Source of the DNA: an uncultured Lachnospiraceae bacterium
GTDB lineage: Bacteria; Bacillota; Clostridia; Lachnospirales; Lachnospiraceae
NCBI GenBank assembly: GCA_910588875.1
Contig: CAJURT010000047.1
Location: 1 to 25,851, forward strand
Direction: 5' to 3'
DNA length: 25,851 bases
Numbering within the stretch: the first letter of the stretch is position 1; each line of letters starts with the position of its first letter. Below, in pieces: positions 1 through 6,592 of the stretch. The translations under genes and the position numbers were made by a program. Under the pieces are notes generated by a model that saw nothing but the letters and a program-made list of their open reading frames with translations, was not told the origin of the DNA and ran no database searches.

Positions 1-37
1 CGCCGGCAAGAAGCATTGCAATCATTTCTTTTGCCAT
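1..37 (-). CDS. glgC: Glucose-1-phosphate adenylyltransferase GlgC, N-terminal fragment (runs off the left edge)
   Basis: Only the first 12 codons lie in the window, reading MAKEMIAMLLAG. This matches the conserved start of clostridial GlgC, where the nucleotide-binding loop begins with a LLAGG segment. The ATG is at 37-35 and is preceded by a GGGGGAG ribosome binding site at good spacing. GlgC makes ADP-glucose from glucose-1-phosphate and ATP for glycogen synthesis; that role is family knowledge, since the catalytic residues lie outside the window. Other nucleotidyltransferases share the LLAGG start, so the identification rests on a short match. Confidence 0.7.
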   Translation of the reverse strand, partial: MAKEMIAMLLAG

Positions 38-115
38 ATTAATCTCCCCCTGATTTTTTGTAGCTTCACCAGCCAGGAAAGCCTGTAGGGCAGGATCCTT
101 GGCTATGATATTGAG

Positions 116-121
116 ATTGTA
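116..121 (-). promoter_or_regulatory. Probable extended -10 promoter for glgC
   Basis: On the minus strand TACAAT is preceded by TGG, giving an extended -10 motif about 80 bases upstream of the glgC ATG. No good -35 hexamer is present at 17 bp, as expected for an extended -10 promoter. The remainder of 38-250 has no recognisable gene. Confidence 0.45.
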
Positions 122-250
122 CCACAAAACGGAAGAAACGGGTAGTGCTTTGTGGGAAAAAATAATAATTTGGGGATATTTTGACAAGCAGGACAAGGTT
201 ATTGAGGAAAAGAAAGGAGAAACAGGCGGATTATTGTGGAAAATGATGAA

Positions 251-285
251 AAGAACAGGGGGAGGATCCTGTTCTTGATCCTCCC
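251..285 (-). terminator. Terminator-like hairpin after the DUF4173 gene, with pseudoknot potential
   Basis: Read on the minus strand, GGGAGGATC pairs perfectly with GATCCTCCC (277-285 and 260-268) around the 8-nt loop AAGAACAG. It lies just after the stop of the DUF4173 gene. The downstream tail, CTGTTCTT, is U-rich and is also the exact complement of the loop. An interleaved (H-type) pseudoknot is therefore possible in place of, or with, the terminator hairpin. Confidence 0.6.
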
Positions 286-293
286 ATGCATGG

Positions 294-1790
294 TTACTGG
301 CCGAATAGTTCCCGCGCTTTGGCGATAGAGGCATTGTAGGTGCGCAGTCCATCCGGATATTGGTCACCGTCTTCGCCGTTTCGGGAGATATACCAATACC
401 AGCCAAAGTTTTGGTATTGGGAGCGTGCCTTCAGTTCGTCAAGGCTCAAGCCCAGGGAGGCAGCGGCAGGCGCAGCATCGGCGCTGAAGGCAAAGGAGAG
501 CCAGGCCAGTTCGGCTTCGGTAGCGGTATTGGGATCCAGGCGGCTGACATAATCCTTGGCAACGATGGAATCCGGGCGGGACCAGGCAAGGCCTGCATAG
601 AAAACGGTGATTGCAGCAACACAGTAGGGGACCAGGCGGAATTTAGGAACCCATATCATCAGGCAAACACCATTCATCAGCACAAAAAGAAGAGCCAGAA
701 ACCAGAGCACCAGTACCCGCAGATAGGTCAGATGGTATTGCCGGACATAAAGCAGCATCCGGAAGGAAGCGGAGGCGATCATGATAAAGGTGCACAGGCA
801 TACCAAGGTCAGCAAAAGGCGGAGATATTTGTGGGGGCGGACGTATTTGAGGCAGCAGAGCACCATGGCCAGGTTGAAGGATGCCACCCACAAAAGCTGG
901 AAAAAGCCTTGCCTAGCATAGGAGGCGTAAGTGTAGCCCTCCGGCAGGGAACCTTGGCCAAGGAACAGATAGAAGACCTGGATTGCACAAAACAGCAGAT
1001 AGACCAGGGAAAGGCTGCCGAGGCAGGTGATGGCGATGGCAGGATGGAGCCATTGCCGGTTGGGGACTTTTCTGGCAATCCGGCGCAGGCAGCAGCTGCA
1101 GACCAGGCAGTACAGGGCGAAGGAGCCAAAGACTGCCTGAGCCGTTATTTCCAGCAGAACGGCCGGGGAAAAGAGATGTGCTGCCAGCCATTCAACCAGG
1201 GACGAGAATACGGCGTCCGCCTGGCATAGCAGGGCGGTCAGAATCAGGCAAACCGGAAGGGCGGCGCTAAGCCCGGCCAAAAAGAGAAGCAGCAGCCGAA
1301 AACTCCTGGCGCCGGTTTCCTTTTTGTAGGAGGAGGCATGGTAAAACGGCCAGGGCAGCGCTGTTAGCGCATGCAGGAAATAGAGCAGTATGGCGGACAT
1401 ATATTTCCCGATATTCCAGTCTTGCTCCTCATAAAACTGATGTAAGGCAAACACGGCCCCTAACAGCAGCAAGGCGAGATTATTTGTGAGGTGCAAAAAC
1501 GGGTCGGCAGTGCAAAAGGTCGAGAACCCCAAGAGCAGTGCGGCGGCCAGGAGGAACCAGCTTCCTTTTTTGATGGGGAGCGAAAGGCGGCGGCAGATTT
1601 GGACCCCGCAGACGCAGGCAAACAGGACAAACAGCGGATAGGTGATGCCGCAGGGGTTGTCATGCAGGCAGAAGGCGAACATCAGCCCGAACAGCAGGCT
1701 GGTGCCTGCGAAAAACGGAAAATCACTTGCCACTGGCAAAAGCCGCAGCATGTCTTCATTCTTAGCTTCTTCTCTTGATAATGCAGTCAT
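294..1790 (-). CDS. DUF4173 family multi-pass membrane protein
   Basis: A 498-aa integral membrane protein with about 11-12 hydrophobic segments and a soluble C-terminal tail of about 85 residues. The segment LPEGYTYASYARQGFFQLL around residues 283-301 is the hallmark of the DUF4153/DUF4173 family. The tail ends with a tryptophan/tyrosine-rich NFGWYWYISRNG stretch also seen in that family. The biochemical function of the family is unknown. The ATG overlaps the stop of the upstream regulator gene by 4 bp (ATGA) and is preceded by GGAGGAGG at 8-nt spacing, so the two are translationally coupled. It is the last gene of a three-gene operon with the XRE regulator and DUF2975 protein, and a hairpin follows its stop. 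Confidence 0.85.
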   Translation of the reverse strand: MTALSREEAKNEDMLRLLPVASDFPFFAGTSLLFGLMFAFCLHDNPCGITYPLFVLFACVCGVQICRRLSLPIKKGSWFLLAAALLLGFSTFCTADPFLHLTNNLALLLLGAVFALHQFYEEQDWNIGKYMSAILLYFLHALTALPWPFYHASSYKKETGARSFRLLLLFLAGLSAALPVCLILTALLCQADAVFSSLVEWLAAHLFSPAVLLEITAQAVFGSFALYCLVCSCCLRRIARKVPNRQWLHPAIAITCLGSLSLVYLLFCAIQVFYLFLGQGSLPEGYTYASYARQGFFQLLWVASFNLAMVLCCLKYVRPHKYLRLLLTLVCLCTFIMIASASFRMLLYVRQYHLTYLRVLVLWFLALLFVLMNGVCLMIWVPKFRLVPYCVAAITVFYAGLAWSRPDSIVAKDYVSRLDPNTATEAELAWLSFAFSADAAPAAASLGLSLDELKARSQYQNFGWYWYISRNGEDGDQYPDGLRTYNASIAKARELFGQ

Positions 1791-2005
1791 TTTTCTTCCT
1801 CCTCCCGCATATAGGTGATGATGTCCCCCGGTTGGCAGTGGAGTGCGCTGCAGATTGCTTCGAGGGTGGAAAAGCGGATTGCTTTTGCCTTGTTGTTTTT
1901 TAAGATGGATAAGTTGGCCATGGTGATATCGACCTTTTGGGAAAGTTCCGTAAGGCCGATTTTTTGTTGTGCCATGACTACATCCAGGTTGATGATGATT
2001 GCCAT
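1787..2005 (-). CDS. Small XRE/Cro-CI family transcriptional regulator (YozG-like)
   Basis: A 72-aa stand-alone helix-turn-helix protein. The core, residues about 10-60, contains KIGLTELSQKVDITMANLS followed by KAKAIRFSTLEAICSALHCQPGDI. This is the Cro/CI DNA-binding fold with the usual C-terminal LxxICxxLxCQPGDI motif. It has no sensor domain. AAGGAGG precedes the ATG. It lies 10 bp after the DUF2975 gene and overlaps the DUF4173 gene by 4 bp. Small YozG-like regulators are regularly paired with DUF2975 membrane proteins. It is a good candidate autoregulator acting on the repeats upstream of the operon (inference). Confidence 0.9.
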   Translation of the reverse strand: MAIIINLDVVMAQQKIGLTELSQKVDITMANLSILKNNKAKAIRFSTLEAICSALHCQPGDIITYMREEEEK

Positions 2006-2015
2006 TGCTGCCTCC

Positions 2016-2465
2016 TTAGATAGTCAGGTCGTTTTCTTCTTTATATTGGATAGCTTTTTCAAATACCTGGCACAGCACGATACAAAACAGCCCGGCGATA
2101 GTAAAAACAAGGATGATAACCATCGTGGCAGGCGTGGGTGCATAGAATATACGGATCAGGGAGAGCAAGGCGGTGAAAAAAGAGTACTTGCCCATGCGTT
2201 TTAGGGAATGAGCGTTTTCTGCCACAAAAGCATCGTCCGCCAGGACGGTGGAGAACATGCGGCGCAGTTCCCATACGATCAGCAGGCAGAACACCCCGGA
2301 AAGCATGTAAAGGATGGTTTGTTGCAGGTAATAGCGCTGGAAAATATCTAGGAAGCGGCCTGCCCACCGAAAGAGCAACGGAATGGACAGCGTAAGCAAG
2401 ATACCGATATAAAACATCAGATCCAGCAGCCGCTTGGTAAAGAGGACAAGAGAGGGATTTTTCAT
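2016..2465 (-). CDS. DUF2975 family membrane protein
   Basis: A 149-aa protein with four predicted membrane segments (about residues 14-33, 50-67, 88-108 and 112-137) and a charged loop, RRMFSTVLADDAFVAENAHSLKRMG, between segments 2 and 3. The length, four-helix layout and the DAFVxENxxxLKRMG loop are typical of DUF2975, whose function is unknown. It is the first gene of the operon with the XRE regulator, to which DUF2975 genes are commonly adjacent. A physical or regulatory partnership, such as membrane sequestration of the regulator, is possible but unproven. The leader from the predicted promoter is about 50 nt long. Confidence 0.85.
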   Translation of the reverse strand: MKNPSLVLFTKRLLDLMFYIGILLTLSIPLLFRWAGRFLDIFQRYYLQQTILYMLSGVFCLLIVWELRRMFSTVLADDAFVAENAHSLKRMGKYSFFTALLSLIRIFYAPTPATMVIILVFTIAGLFCIVLCQVFEKAIQYKEENDLTI

Positions 2466-2525
2466 GATATACTCCTTTGGGTTAAAGTGGTTTCCCCGTG
2501 GGTTCCACGGGTTCTTCTCATGTGG

Positions 2526-2554
2526 AGTATATCATGGCTGATATTTTAAATCAA
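2526..2554 (-). promoter_or_regulatory. Sigma-70-type promoter of the DUF2975/XRE/DUF4173 operon
   Basis: On the minus strand, TTGATT (2549-2554) and TATACT (2526-2531) are separated by exactly 17 bp, about 60 bp upstream of the DUF2975 start. Both hexamers match consensus well. Confidence 0.75.
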
Positions 2555-2563
2555 TATATTTTT

Positions 2564-2606
2564 ATTGATAAACGATAAATTAATATTGTTTTACGGTAAA
2601 TATTAA
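2564..2606. repeat. Pair of 21-bp-phased direct repeats upstream of the DUF2975 promoter
   Basis: Two copies matching ATTGNTNNACGNTAAAT begin at 2564 and 2585, exactly 21 bp apart, which is two helical turns. They lie directly upstream of the -35 element in a very AT-rich stretch. An ATCAATA/TATTGAT inverted repeat also lies between the first copy and the -35. The arrangement suggests binding sites for a dimeric or cooperative regulator, most simply the XRE protein of the operon (inference). Confidence 0.4.
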
Positions 2607-2676
2607 GGGAAATGAAAATTTTTGGGATGGCCATGAAGGCTGAAAGGGGAGAATGGGCTTCATAAAAACAGTGGGG

Positions 2677-3126
2677 TTAAATCCCCCCTAAAAGGTCCTC
2701 CAGGATTTTGGCGGCGTCGGCTGCCAGGTCAGCACAGGGGCGTTTTTTGTAATATTCCGGGGTGCGCAGAGAAGGTGTGGGTTCATCGGAGTGATGATCC
2801 AGGCCTAAAAGTTCCCGGCAGATGATGCTTTTGTTGTGTTCCCGAAAGGTGCGGGCCAGCTGCTGTACCTGGGAGTACAGTTCCTTTTTGCCTTCCAGGT
2901 CTTTGGGGTCGCTGTAGCCGCGGAGCAGCCCCAGAACCAGAAGCATCCCGCTGACCGTGCCGCAGACCTCCCGCAGGCGTCCCATGCCGCCGCCGAAGGC
3001 GGAAGCCATGCGGGCAGCCGTTTCTTTGTCTAAGCCAAGTTCTTTATGGAAAGCCAGGACAACGGCCTGGGCGCAGTTGTAGCCTTCGAGAAAATAAGAT
3101 TTTGCCAGTTCCTTGTGGTTATTCAT
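2677..3126 (-). CDS. C_GCAxxG_C_C family protein (putative redox/iron-sulfur protein)
   Basis: A 149-aa protein of the C_GCAxxG_C_C family (DVU_1555-like). Visible landmarks are GYNCAQAV near residue 15, AFGGGMGRLREVCGTVSG near 43-60, and a third conserved cysteine in SIICRELLG near 101-109. In the central motif the second Cys/Ala pattern reads CGTVSG rather than GCAxxG, a common variant. The conserved cysteines suggest metal or redox chemistry, but no reaction is established. GAGGAGG precedes the ATG. It is monocistronic with a strong promoter of its own, divergent from the TRAP operon. Confidence 0.85.
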   Translation of the reverse strand: MNNHKELAKSYFLEGYNCAQAVVLAFHKELGLDKETAARMASAFGGGMGRLREVCGTVSGMLLVLGLLRGYSDPKDLEGKKELYSQVQQLARTFREHNKSIICRELLGLDHHSDEPTPSLRTPEYYKKRPCADLAADAAKILEDLLGGI

Positions 3127-3168
3127 AAATGCCTCCTCCTTTGCGTGTACGGTTCAGGGAATAAGACA

Positions 3169-3197
3169 ATTATAATAGAAAGGAAACCATATGTCCA
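3169..3197 (-). promoter_or_regulatory. Strong sigma-70-type promoter of the C_GCAxxG_C_C gene
   Basis: On the minus strand TGGACA (3192-3197) and a perfect TATAAT (3169-3174) are spaced by 17 bp, about 43 bp upstream of the ATG. Immediately upstream, TGTCC occurs twice and TGTCCGGACA is a perfect palindrome near 3210. An operator touching the -35 region is therefore possible. Confidence 0.8.
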
Positions 3198-3252
3198 GAG
3201 GATACGGCTGTCCGGACATGGCAAACGCAAGCTTTTGTAATCCGAGAGGTAC

Positions 3253-3493
3253 GCCTTAGGGGAAGGGAGGGGGCCGGGACAGACTGCCTGGGATGTTTTC
3301 CCGTTTCGGGGATAAGACGCCCTAAAGTTTCTGAATTTTGCTAAAAGCAAAACGAAAATATCCAAACTCGCTGCGCTCAAACAGTGGATATTTTCGTTTT
3401 AACGCAAAATCCAGAAACTGAAAGGCGTCTAATCCCCTGTAAAAGTCAAACATCCCAGGCAGTCTGCCCCGGCCCCCTCCCTTCCCCTAAGGC
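3253..3493. repeat. 241-bp imperfect palindrome (long hairpin element) between divergent genes
   Basis: The left arm starts GCCTTAGGGGAAGGGAGGGG at 3253 and is mirrored by the right arm ending CCCCTAAGGC at 3493. Arms of about 110 bp pair in blocks: GCCTTAGG-CCGGG, CAGACTGCCTGGGATGTTT, GGGGAT-AGACGCC, AGTTTCTG-ATTTTGC and AAAACGAAAATATCCA. Mismatches are clustered into internal loops. The apical loop (3365-3384) carries ACTCGCTGCGCTCAAAC. It encodes no protein. The structure resembles a palindromic repeat or MITE-like element, or a strong bidirectional transcription barrier. It has no visible transposase and no clear target-site duplication. Confidence 0.85.
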
Positions 3494-3497
3494 TGTG

Positions 3498-3557
3498 TAT
3501 TACCGGGAGGTAATAGTTTGAAGGAAGATAACTTCAACACAAAAAATGTCGACATTT
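3498..3557. promoter_or_regulatory. Three phased inverted repeats upstream of the TRAP operon promoter (candidate operators)
   Basis: Three inverted repeats lie in a row. They are TATTACC-GGGA-GGTAATA (3498-3515), TTGAAG-8 nt-CTTCAA (3518-3537) and the perfect 14-bp palindrome AAATGTCGACATTT (3544-3557). Their centres are 21 and 23 bp apart, so they face roughly the same side of the helix, and the last ends 12 bp before the -35. The TGT...ACA layout fits GntR/FCD regulators in general. The fused GntR downstream is the obvious candidate ligand, but this is inference. Confidence 0.45.
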
Positions 3558-3569
3558 ATAAATAATAAG

Positions 3570-3598
3570 TTGACATATTTGGTATTATGTGCTACATT
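3570..3598 (+). promoter_or_regulatory. Promoter of the TRAP/kinase/aldolase operon
   Basis: A consensus TTGACA (3570-3575) lies 17 bp from TACATT (3593-3598). The latter is preceded by TGC, an extended -10. Transcription would begin about 40 bp before the dctP start. Confidence 0.75.
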
Positions 3599-3645
3599 AA
3601 AAGAGAAAAATAACTGATATTCCAGAGGGAAAAGGAGAATTGCGT

Positions 3646-4725
3646 ATGAAAAGGTTAGCAGCAATGGGAATGATTCTGGCAATGACGGCAGGACTTGTGG
3701 GATGCGGCGGAAACAAAACGGTTCCGCAGCCAACTGTAGCGGAGACAGGGGAAAAGGAAGGGACAGAGCAGGATGCCTCCAAAGAAGAGGCGGCAGAGAC
3801 GGATAAAGGAGAGAAGGCTGCCGGCGAAACAACAGAGTTAAAGGTATCTCATGTATTCGCGGAAACCCATCCGGTGCATCAGGCGTATCTGAAGGCCTCA
3901 GAGGAACTTTATGAAAAGACGGGAGGACGTTACCGCCTGACCATATTCCCCAACGGCACTTACGGCAATTATGCAGACAGTATTACGGCCTGCCAGATGG
4001 GTACGTTGGATATTGCCTGTCTGGACAGTGCATCAGACTGGCTTGAGGCGGGAGGCGTGCTGTTTGCCCCCTACTGCTTTGACAGCTATGAACACTGGCA
4101 GGCTTTTAAGAACAGTGAACTGTGCGGTGAGATGCGTCAGGAGATCGGTAAGGCAGTGGGGGGAGTCCGTCAGCTGAATATGTATAATTTCGGTTTCCGT
4201 AACCTGACGGCAAACAAGGAGATCCGTACTTTAGAAGATTTCAACGGGCTGACCCTTCGCTGCGTGAATTTTGAGCCCTACTCTACGCTGAAAGATGTAT
4301 TTCGTGTGGCAATCACCTCGATTCCGATTGAGGATGTGTACATGTCCCTTCAGACCGGAGTGGCAGATTGTCAGGAGAACCCGGTGACTCAGATTGTGAC
4401 CATGAAATTTTATGAGGTGCAGAAGTATCTGATCATGACCAGACATATGCTGGCCTGTTCATCAACCATTATCAATGAAAAGCTTTGGGATTCTCTGTCA
4501 GATGAGGACAAGGGCATATTTGAAGAAGTATTTCTTAACATGGGAGATCAGGTAGACCAGATGGTGGTGGAGAATGAGACTGCACTGATAGAAGAGTGTG
4601 TGGCCAACGGTATGACCCTGATGGAAGATATTGACACTGCTCCTTTTAAGGAAAATGCCAAACAGGTGGTGGAAGATTATCCGGCATGGCAGGATTGGTA
4701 TAATCAGATTCAGGAGATGAAGTGA
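3646..4725 (+). CDS. TRAP transporter substrate-binding lipoprotein (DctP family)
   Basis: A 359-aa extracytoplasmic solute receptor. Residues 1-20 form a lipoprotein signal with lipobox LVGC, so the mature protein is anchored at the outer face of the membrane. It is followed by a low-complexity Glu/Lys/Ala linker to about residue 65. The DctP fold then shows GFRNLTANKEIRTLEDFNGLTLRC, which contains the conserved Arg region that binds a substrate carboxylate, and QTGVADCQENP. Substrates of the family are mostly organic or sugar acids. A TTG at 3640 is in frame, but the ATG at 3646 has AAGGAG at 8-nt spacing and was chosen. It is the first gene of the TRAP operon. Confidence 0.93.
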   Translation: MKRLAAMGMILAMTAGLVGCGGNKTVPQPTVAETGEKEGTEQDASKEEAAETDKGEKAAGETTELKVSHVFAETHPVHQAYLKASEELYEKTGGRYRLTIFPNGTYGNYADSITACQMGTLDIACLDSASDWLEAGGVLFAPYCFDSYEHWQAFKNSELCGEMRQEIGKAVGGVRQLNMYNFGFRNLTANKEIRTLEDFNGLTLRCVNFEPYSTLKDVFRVAITSIPIEDVYMSLQTGVADCQENPVTQIVTMKFYEVQKYLIMTRHMLACSSTIINEKLWDSLSDEDKGIFEEVFLNMGDQVDQMVVENETALIEECVANGMTLMEDIDTAPFKENAKQVVEDYPAWQDWYNQIQEMK

Positions 4726-4773
4726 CAGACAGGATCAGGCCCAAGTTTTGTAATGACAAAGGAGGAGACTTAC

Positions 4774-5295
4774 ATGGAACAGGCTTGGAAGGGAATGGCC
4801 CGGCTGAACACATGGCTGAAACAGGCGGAGAAGGCGCTTGGCTGTGTCTGCCTGGGGGCATTGTTTGCAGTCATGATCACCAATGCTGCCTTGCGCTATT
4901 GTCTGCAGAGCGGACTGAACTGGTCGGATGAACTGAATCAGTTTCTGTTTGTATGGATGGGATTTCTGGCTGCTGCTTACACGGCAGGTGAAGATAAGCA
5001 TCTGAATGTGACGGCTTTGATCGGCATGTTTCCGAAAACCATTCAGTTTTTTGTCCGGCAGGTGATGAATATGATTATGATTGTGTTTTTTATGCTGTAT
5101 CTTCCGGAACTGATAACGCTGCTGGGCCAATTGGCCATATCCAACGTGATGCGGATTCCCTTAAAATATGTGTATGGGATACTGCCGGTTAGCTTTGGGC
5201 TGATGAGCATTCATATCGCCTGTAATATGATTTCTGACATCAGAGAGTTTTTAAAGGACAGAGACGAGAAGAGGAGGGGAAGGGAAGATGTCTGA
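4774..5295 (+). CDS. TRAP transporter small permease (DctQ family)
   Basis: A 173-aa protein with four membrane segments, the standard DctQ layout. NWSDELNQFLFVWMGFLAAAYTAGEDKHLNV after helix 2 is the family signature, comparable to the WxEExxRxxFxWxxFxGAAxAxRxxxHxxV pattern. It forms the membrane complex with DctM. An upstream in-frame ATG at 4753 was rejected because the ribosome binding site AAAGGAGG (4758-4765) lies downstream of it, 8 nt before the ATG at 4774. The gene overlaps dctM by 8 bp. Confidence 0.93.
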   Translation: MEQAWKGMARLNTWLKQAEKALGCVCLGALFAVMITNAALRYCLQSGLNWSDELNQFLFVWMGFLAAAYTAGEDKHLNVTALIGMFPKTIQFFVRQVMNMIMIVFFMLYLPELITLLGQLAISNVMRIPLKYVYGILPVSFGLMSIHIACNMISDIREFLKDRDEKRRGREDV

Positions 5296-6583
5296 TATGG
5301 CTCTGTTTCTGATCAGTTTTATTGTGTTCTTTCTGCTGGGAATGCCCGTTGCCGCTGCCATGATTGTCTCCTCCTTCCTCTATGCCATGAGCAGCGGGAT
5401 GGGGCTGGCTATTATGGGAACGAAAATGTTTACCGGCCTGAATAATTTTGCCCTGGTGGCAATTCCCCTTTTTATCCTGACAGCCGAGGTGATGAACAGG
5501 ACCTCCGTGGCAGACCGTATTTTCAAATTCTGCCGGGATTTAGTGGGATATATTCCCGGCGGGATGGGACATGTGAATATCACTACCAGCATTATTTTTG
5601 CCGGGATGTCAGGAAGCGCAGTGGCAGATGCAGGAGGAATCGGGCATCTGGCCTATCAGGCAATGGTTGACGAGGGCTTTGATGAGGAATTCAGCGCTGC
5701 CACGACGATTGCCTCCTCCACCGTCGGACCGATTATTCCGCCCAGTATTCCGGCAGTGGTCTATGCTATGGTTGCCAATGTGTCTGTGGGACGGCTGCTG
5801 TTTGGAGGAATTCTGCCGGGATTTATCATGGGTCTGATTTTGATGGCCTATGTCTGGTTTTATTCCGTCAGGAATCATTCTGCCAGATTGCAGTGGCAGG
5901 GCTGGCGGTTTTACCTGACTCAGCTTTTAAGTTCCTTTTTGTCCTGTATCCTGCCCCTTTTGACACCAGTGATCCTGCTGGGCGGGATCTATCTGGGGAT
6001 TGTGACCACCACAGAGGCAGCGGCTCTGGCCGTATTATATGCTCTCATATTGGGAATTATCGTTTACCGGACCATGAGACTGAAGGATTTTGTGGAAAGC
6101 CTGAAGAGCGTGTTTGTCACCAGCGGCTCTGTGCTTTTGGTGATTCCGGCAGCCAAGTGCTTCAGCTTTGTGATGACTGCGGAGAACCTGCAGATGAAAC
6201 TTTATGGGCTGCTGACTGCTTTTGCGGGGGACAGCAGATTTCTGGTGGCTTTATGTGTCACAATCCTGTTTTTGATACTGGGCTGCCTGAGTGATCCCAA
6301 TGTCAATATCATGGTATTTGTTCCCATGGTTCTGCCCCTTTTAAATGCAGCCGGTTTTGACCCGGTACATGCCGGGATCTGTATCATTGTGATAGCCATG
6401 ATCGGCAATATCACGCCGCCGGTGGGAGTGGTACTGATGACAACCTGCAGTATTGAACATTTATCCATGGAGCAGGTGTGTAAAAGGCTGTGGCCGTTTT
6501 TGGCAGTATTGATGACAGAGGTGGTAATTTTGTGGGCGTTTCCGGGAATTGTCACCGGAATTCCCAACATATTGATGAGATAG
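5288..6583 (+). CDS. TRAP transporter large permease (DctM family)
   Basis: A 431-aa polytopic membrane protein with about 12 helices and re-entrant hairpins, the ion-coupled translocation subunit of the TRAP system. Family landmarks are GMSGSAVADAGGIG (about residues 106-119), the SSTVGPIIPPSIPAVVYA segment (about 145-162) and IGNITPPVGVVLM near 370-383. These correspond to the two repeat halves that form the elevator core. Length is normal for DctM. It overlaps dctQ by 8 bp and is followed 9 bp later by the sugar kinase. Confidence 0.95.
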   Translation: MSDMALFLISFIVFFLLGMPVAAAMIVSSFLYAMSSGMGLAIMGTKMFTGLNNFALVAIPLFILTAEVMNRTSVADRIFKFCRDLVGYIPGGMGHVNITTSIIFAGMSGSAVADAGGIGHLAYQAMVDEGFDEEFSAATTIASSTVGPIIPPSIPAVVYAMVANVSVGRLLFGGILPGFIMGLILMAYVWFYSVRNHSARLQWQGWRFYLTQLLSSFLSCILPLLTPVILLGGIYLGIVTTTEAAALAVLYALILGIIVYRTMRLKDFVESLKSVFVTSGSVLLVIPAAKCFSFVMTAENLQMKLYGLLTAFAGDSRFLVALCVTILFLILGCLSDPNVNIMVFVPMVLPLLNAAGFDPVHAGICIIVIAMIGNITPPVGVVLMTTCSIEHLSMEQVCKRLWPFLAVLMTEVVILWAFPGIVTGIPNILMR

Positions 6584-6592
6584 AGGACGGGA

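Noticed and set aside
360..1229. 289-codon open frame on the plus strand
   Set aside because: It is the mirror of the DUF4173 gene, is rich in Gln/Gly/Pro with no domain, and has no ribosome binding site; the minus-strand frame has clear membrane helices and a family motif.
3253..3493. Insertion sequence
   Set aside because: No transposase frame inside 241 bp and no evident target duplication, so at most a non-autonomous element.
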